From Rhodoferax sp. (lineage in GTDB: Bacteria > Pseudomonadota > Gammaproteobacteria > Burkholderiales > Burkholderiaceae_C), in contig JAQGMQ010000325.1 of NCBI GenBank assembly GCA_028292305.1, forward strand, positions 1 through 10,559: DNA of 10,559 nt, written 5' to 3'. Made by a program: the position numbers and the translations under genes. Shown here one piece after another: positions 7,291 to 10,559 of the stretch. The notes below the pieces were generated by a model that worked only from the letters and a program-made list of their open reading frames with translations, made no database searches and was not told where the DNA came from. Positions within the stretch are counted from its first letter, which is position 1. Each line of letters opens with the position of its first letter.

Positions 7291-7310
7291 TGCTGTTCAC
7301 CTCTACAGCA
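7291..7310. promoter_or_regulatory. Palindromic operator candidate, LexA-box-like (CTGT-N8-ACAG)
   Basis: TGCTGT (7291-7296) and ACAGCA (7305-7310) are perfect inverted halves separated by eight bases. The core CTGT-N8-ACAG (7293-7308) matches the gammaproteobacterial and betaproteobacterial LexA consensus exactly. The spacer TCACCTCT is less AT-rich than usual and the flanks are G/C instead of A/T, so affinity may be low. It would overlap or follow the start site of a promoter using TAAAAT, a classic repressor position. It could also be the operator of another dimeric repressor. Confidence 0.4.
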
Positions 7311-7410
7311 GACGCGATAATGCAGCGCAACATGCCCTGCTGCGAAGCCGCACTTCGATGAACTCCTCGCCCCGCCAAACTGCTGCCGATCCAGCCCCGA
7401 TGCACTCGGT

Positions 7411-10400
7411 ATGCCTGCGCTGATCCTGCTGATCGAAAGCGACGCGGTGCACGCCGCCGCGGTAGCGCAGGCCGTGGCCAAACAGGGCCTGGCCTGGGAG
7501 CTGGTGCACGTGGCCACGCTGGCCCAGGCGCGCCGGCTGCCCACGTTGGGCAAGGCCGACGCGGTTTTCATCAGCTACCGCCTGCGCGACGGCGTGGCCT
7601 TCGACCTGTGGCCCGAGGTAGCCGAGCAGGCCGTGATTCTGGCCATCGATGCCGGCGACGAATGGGCGGCGGCGCGTGCCCTGCAATGCGGCTATGCCGA
7701 CTACGTGGTGAAGGACGCCGGCCTGGCCTACTTGCACACGCTGGCGCCGCGCGTAGAGGCGGCGCGCCACAAGGTGCAGGCCGCGCGGCAGTTGCGCGAG
7801 AGCCGCCACGCCTTCGAGATGGCACTCGAAGGCGCCCACCTGGGCCTGTGGGAATGGGACGCGCAGACCGGCGACAACCGCATCAACGGCACCTGGAGCC
7901 GCATGCTGGGCTACGAGCCCGGCGAGCTGCCGATGGAAGGCAACCGCTGGCTCGAGCTGGTGCACCCGGCCGACCAGGAACAACTCATCGGCGACATCGC
8001 CGCGGTGTCGCATCCGGTGGCGCCCTACTACGACCGCGAATTCCGCATGCGGCACAAGTCGGGTCACTGGGTGTGGATCCAGAGCCGCAGCGCCGCGACG
8101 CAATACGGGCCCGATGGCTCGGTGGAGCGCATGGTCGGCACCCACATGGATGTGTCCGACCGCCGCCGCGCGGTCGAACTGCTGCAGCGGCAGCACCGGC
8201 TGATGCAGGCCGTGGGCCGGGCGCAGTCGGTGTTCATGGGCAGCATGGACGACACCACGGCCTTCGAGTGCCTGCTGGAGGACTTGCTGGCGCTGACGCA
8301 CAGCGCGCACGGGCTGATCGCCGAGGCGGTGTTCGACGGCGGCGCGCTGTCGCCGCAGATCCACGCGATGAGCGACGCCCAGGGCCGGCTGCTGGTGCCC
8401 GCGCCCACGTCCGGCGACTGGGCCGACGGCCTGCTGGCCGAGACGCAGGCGGTGTTCGACGTGGTGTGGCGCGACCAGCAGCCCTGGCTCGACGGCAAGC
8501 CCGGTGCCTTGTCCAGCGAACTCGGCGCACGCACCCTGGCCGGCATCCCGGTGTCGATCAACGGCGAGATGGTGGCCCTGGTGCTGCTGGCCGGCCGCAC
8601 GCAGGCCTATGCGCAGGCCGACGTCGACTTTCTGAAGCCCCTGCTGGGCACCCTGAGCCAGCTGATCCAGGCCCGCCGCGCCGACGCGCTGAAGCGGCTC
8701 GCGCAACAGGCCTACCAGCAGACCAGCGAGCTGCTGGCCGAAAAGACGCAGACCATGAGCGACATGCTGACCAGCATCGCCCAGGGCATTTCGCTGACCA
8801 GCGCCAGCAACCACCTGGTGGCCTACAACAAGCGATACCTGGAGCTGCTCGACCTGCCCGAGTCGCTGGTGAAGGCGCAGCCCAGCGTGACCGAGATCGT
8901 GAAGTTCCAGACCGCGCGCGGCGACTTCGGCAACGACTTCGAAAACATCGAGGCCCGCGCCCGCAGCTATGTGGCCAGCGAATACCAGGCCGGTGGCACG
9001 GTGATGCCCGACATCTACCTGCGCCGCACGGTGGACGGCCGCGTGCTCGAAGTGGCGACCAAGCGCCTGTCCGATGGCGGCCGCGTGCGCACCTTCACCG
9101 ACGTCACCTCGTACGTGGCCGCCCAGGGCGCGCTGCGCGAGAGCGAGGCCCGCTTCAGGAGCCTCACCGAGCTCAGCAGCGACTGGTACTGGGAGCAGGA
9201 TACGCAGGGCCGCTTCACCAGCTTCGAGACCTCGCAGCAGGTCAAAGAGCTGTACCCGTTCCAGTTGATGGTCGGCAAGACGCGACAGGAGTCGAAGGAC
9301 TACATCCGCTACCTGGCCTCGCCCGAGGAATGGGCCGAGTGGAACGCGCTGATCGCGACGCGCAAGGAGTTCCGCGACCACGTCTTCGCGGTCGAAGTGG
9401 TGCAGTCGCCCGGCATCCGTTATTTCGGTGTGTCGGGCCTGCCGGTGTTCGATGAGGCCGGCCACTTCACCGGTTACCGCGGCACCGGGCGCGACGTCAC
9501 CGAACGCAAGCTGGCCGAGGCCGAGATCGAAAAGCTGGCGTTCTACGACGCACTCAGCGAGCTGCCCAACCGCCGGTTGCTGGTGCGCCGGCTGGGCCAG
9601 GCGCTGTCGACCAGCGACCGCAACCACCAGTACGGCGCGCTGCTGTTCCTCGACCTCGACAACTTCAAGGACCTGAACGACACCCACGGCCACGGCGTGG
9701 GCGACACGCTGCTGGTGCAGGTGGCCAAGCGCCTGGTCGACTGCGTGCGCGAAGGCGACACCGTGGCCCGCTTCGGCGGCGACGAATTCGTGGTCATGCT
9801 GGAAAACGTGGGCGCGGCACAGGCCGAAGCCATCGAACACGTGGACGCGGCCGCGCGCAAGATCATGGAGCGGCTGAACCAGCCCTACGACCTGGGCGAC
9901 ACGCAGCACCACAGCACGCCGAGCCTGGGCATCACCCTGTTCAGCGGCCATGCGCACAACGTCGACGAGCTGCTGCAGCGCGCCGACGTGGCCATGTACC
10001 AGGCCAAGGCCGCGGGCCGCAACGCCATGCGTTTCTTCGACCCCGGCATGCAGGCCGCCGTGGCCGCGCGGTCCTCGCTCGAGGCCGACCTGCGCCTCGG
10101 CCTGGCCCGCGGCGAGATGGAGCTGCACTTCCAGCCGGTGGTCAACATCACCTCGCGCATCACCGGCGCGGAGGCCCTGGTGCGCTGGCGCCATCCGCAG
10201 CGCGGCATGGTGTCGCCCGGCGAATTCATCCCCATGGCCGAACAGACCGGCCTGATCCTGCCGCTCGGCCAATGGGTGCTGGAAACGGCTTGCCGCCAGT
10301 TGCGCCTGTGGGCCGCCGCGCCGCGCACCGCCGGGCTCACGCTGTCGGTCAACGTCAGCGCCCGGCAGTTGCGCCAGGCCGACTTCGTGAGCCAGGTGCT

Positions 10401-10559
10401 GGCCGTTTTGAAAGAGACCGAAGCCAACCCGCAGCGGCTGAAGATCGAGCTGACCGAGAGCATGCTGCTGACCGACGTGGAAGAAGTCATCGAGAAGATG
10501 GCCGAGCTCAAGGCCCACGGCGTGGGTTTTTCGCTCGACGACTTCGGCACCGGTTATTC
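7411..10559 (+). CDS. Multi-sensor cyclic-di-GMP protein: pseudo-receiver, PAS, GAF, PAS, PAS, GGDEF, EAL (3' partial)
   Basis: The frame holds 1049 codons and runs off the window. ATG 7411 is the only usable start, because the frame has a TAA at 7318 and no other start codon between. No Shine-Dalgarno is seen. Residues 1-120 are receiver-like (LLIESD, ending ADYVVKD), but the phospho-acceptor position is Ser55 (FISYRLRDG). PAS plus PAC covers about 131-252, a GAF-like domain 265-425, a PAS-7-like domain 447-570 (GISLTSASNHLVAYNKRYLELL), and a further PAS 575-700. GGDEF covers about 705-880, with DLDNFKDLND metal/GTP motifs, intact GGDEF (789-793) and the product-inhibition I-site R780-x-x-D783. 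EAL starts at about 885 with catalytic EAL (921-923), NVSARQL, KIELTES and Asp1043-Asp1044. Its last part, including the catalytic Lys, is outside. The protein should make and/or degrade c-di-GMP in response to unknown signals. It has no membrane segment in the visible part. Confidence 0.95.
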   Translation, partial: MPALILLIESDAVHAAAVAQAVAKQGLAWELVHVATLAQARRLPTLGKADAVFISYRLRDGVAFDLWPEVAEQAVILAIDAGDEWAAARALQCGYADYVVKDAGLAYLHTLAPRVEAARHKVQAARQLRESRHAFEMALEGAHLGLWEWDAQTGDNRINGTWSRMLGYEPGELPMEGNRWLELVHPADQEQLIGDIAAVSHPVAPYYDREFRMRHKSGHWVWIQSRSAATQYGPDGSVERMVGTHMDVSDRRRAVELLQRQHRLMQAVGRAQSVFMGSMDDTTAFECLLEDLLALTHSAHGLIAEAVFDGGALSPQIHAMSDAQGRLLVPAPTSGDWADGLLAETQAVFDVVWRDQQPWLDGKPGALSSELGARTLAGIPVSINGEMVALVLLAGRTQAYAQADVDFLKPLLGTLSQLIQARRADALKRLAQQAYQQTSELLAEKTQTMSDMLTSIAQGISLTSASNHLVAYNKRYLELLDLPESLVKAQPSVTEIVKFQTARGDFGNDFENIEARARSYVASEYQAGGTVMPDIYLRRTVDGRVLEVATKRLSDGGRVRTFTDVTSYVAAQGALRESEARFRSLTELSSDWYWEQDTQGRFTSFETSQQVKELYPFQLMVGKTRQESKDYIRYLASPEEWAEWNALIATRKEFRDHVFAVEVVQSPGIRYFGVSGLPVFDEAGHFTGYRGTGRDVTERKLAEAEIEKLAFYDALSELPNRRLLVRRLGQALSTSDRNHQYGALLFLDLDNFKDLNDTHGHGVGDTLLVQVAKRLVDCVREGDTVARFGGDEFVVMLENVGAAQAEAIEHVDAAARKIMERLNQPYDLGDTQHHSTPSLGITLFSGHAHNVDELLQRADVAMYQAKAAGRNAMRFFDPGMQAAVAARSSLEADLRLGLARGEMELHFQPVVNITSRITGAEALVRWRHPQRGMVSPGEFIPMAEQTGLILPLGQWVLETACRQLRLWAAAPRTAGLTLSVNVSARQLRQADFVSQVLAVLKETEANPQRLKIELTESMLLTDVEEVIEKMAELKAHGVGFSLDDFGTGY

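Larger units (their letters stand above)
7213..7410 (+). other. Intergenic region between efflux/ferredoxin operon and c-di-GMP gene
   Basis: This is the only non-coding gap in the window. In order it holds a short hairpin (7236-7251), a -10-like TAAAAT (7276-7281), a TGCTGT-N8-ACAGCA palindrome (7291-7310), a second -10-like GATAAT (7316-7321), and two very short open frames. The first (7320-7361, 13 codons) overlaps the second (7358-7423, 21 codons) by ATGA. The second overlaps the start of the following gene. No RNA gene, CRISPR or insertion sequence is visible. Confidence 0.7.

Noticed and set aside
7608..9455. 615-codon open frame on the + strand inside the c-di-GMP gene
   Set aside because: It lies in the wrong frame relative to the domain-bearing frame that starts at 7411. 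Its translation is Arg/Ala/Gly-rich with no motif.
7303..10518. Very long open frame on the minus strand opposite the c-di-GMP gene (over 1000 codons)
   Set aside because: It is a shadow frame caused by high GC at third codon positions. Its translation is rich in His, Arg, Gln, Gly and Ala with no recognisable domain, while the + strand encodes clear PAS, GGDEF and EAL motifs.

Overview
The window reads as high-GC bacterial chromosome (about two thirds G+C by eye, strong G/C at third codon positions). The gene families suggest a betaproteobacterium of the order Burkholderiales, possibly Comamonadaceae. That placement is inferred from protein style and GC content only. All real genes lie on the + strand. 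Gene density is very high, with one non-coding gap of 198 bp.

Bases 1-7212 hold the distal part of a tripartite multidrug efflux operon with the MdtABC / MuxABC-OpmB layout. It contains an RND pump subunit of the MdtB type (5' end missing), an RND subunit of the MdtC type (complete, 1052 aa), an OprM/NodT-type outer-membrane lipoprotein (508 aa), and a small plant-type 2Fe-2S ferredoxin (103 aa). The junctions are ATGA, an 11-base overlap, and ATGA, so the four genes look translationally coupled. The periplasmic adaptor (MdtA/MuxA) should lie upstream, outside the window. The two RND proteins would form the inner-membrane pump and the lipoprotein the outer-membrane duct. The ferredoxin has no known role in such a pump.

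Bases 7213-7410 are intergenic. They carry a small hairpin, a TAAAAT -10-like hexamer, a perfect TGCTGT-N8-ACAGCA palindrome that fits the LexA-box core CTGT-N8-ACAG, and two tiny overlapping open frames that lead into the next start codon.

Bases 7411-10559 hold the first 1049 codons of a large cyclic-di-GMP signalling protein that runs off the window. Its order is a degenerate receiver domain (phospho-acceptor Asp replaced by Ser), PAS, GAF, PAS, PAS, GGDEF with an intact I-site, and EAL (C-terminal part missing).

The extreme left end should not be trusted. Bases 1-15 match the 3' end of the Illumina TruSeq read-2 adapter. Bases 17-232 encode a second, 75%-identical copy of the RND TM3-TM5 segment, fused in frame to the expected copy. 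The simplest reading is a chimeric contig end, not a natural duplication. I found no clearly novel system. The points most worth checking are the left-end chimera, the ferredoxin coupled to the efflux operon, the LexA-like site, and the pseudo-receiver.
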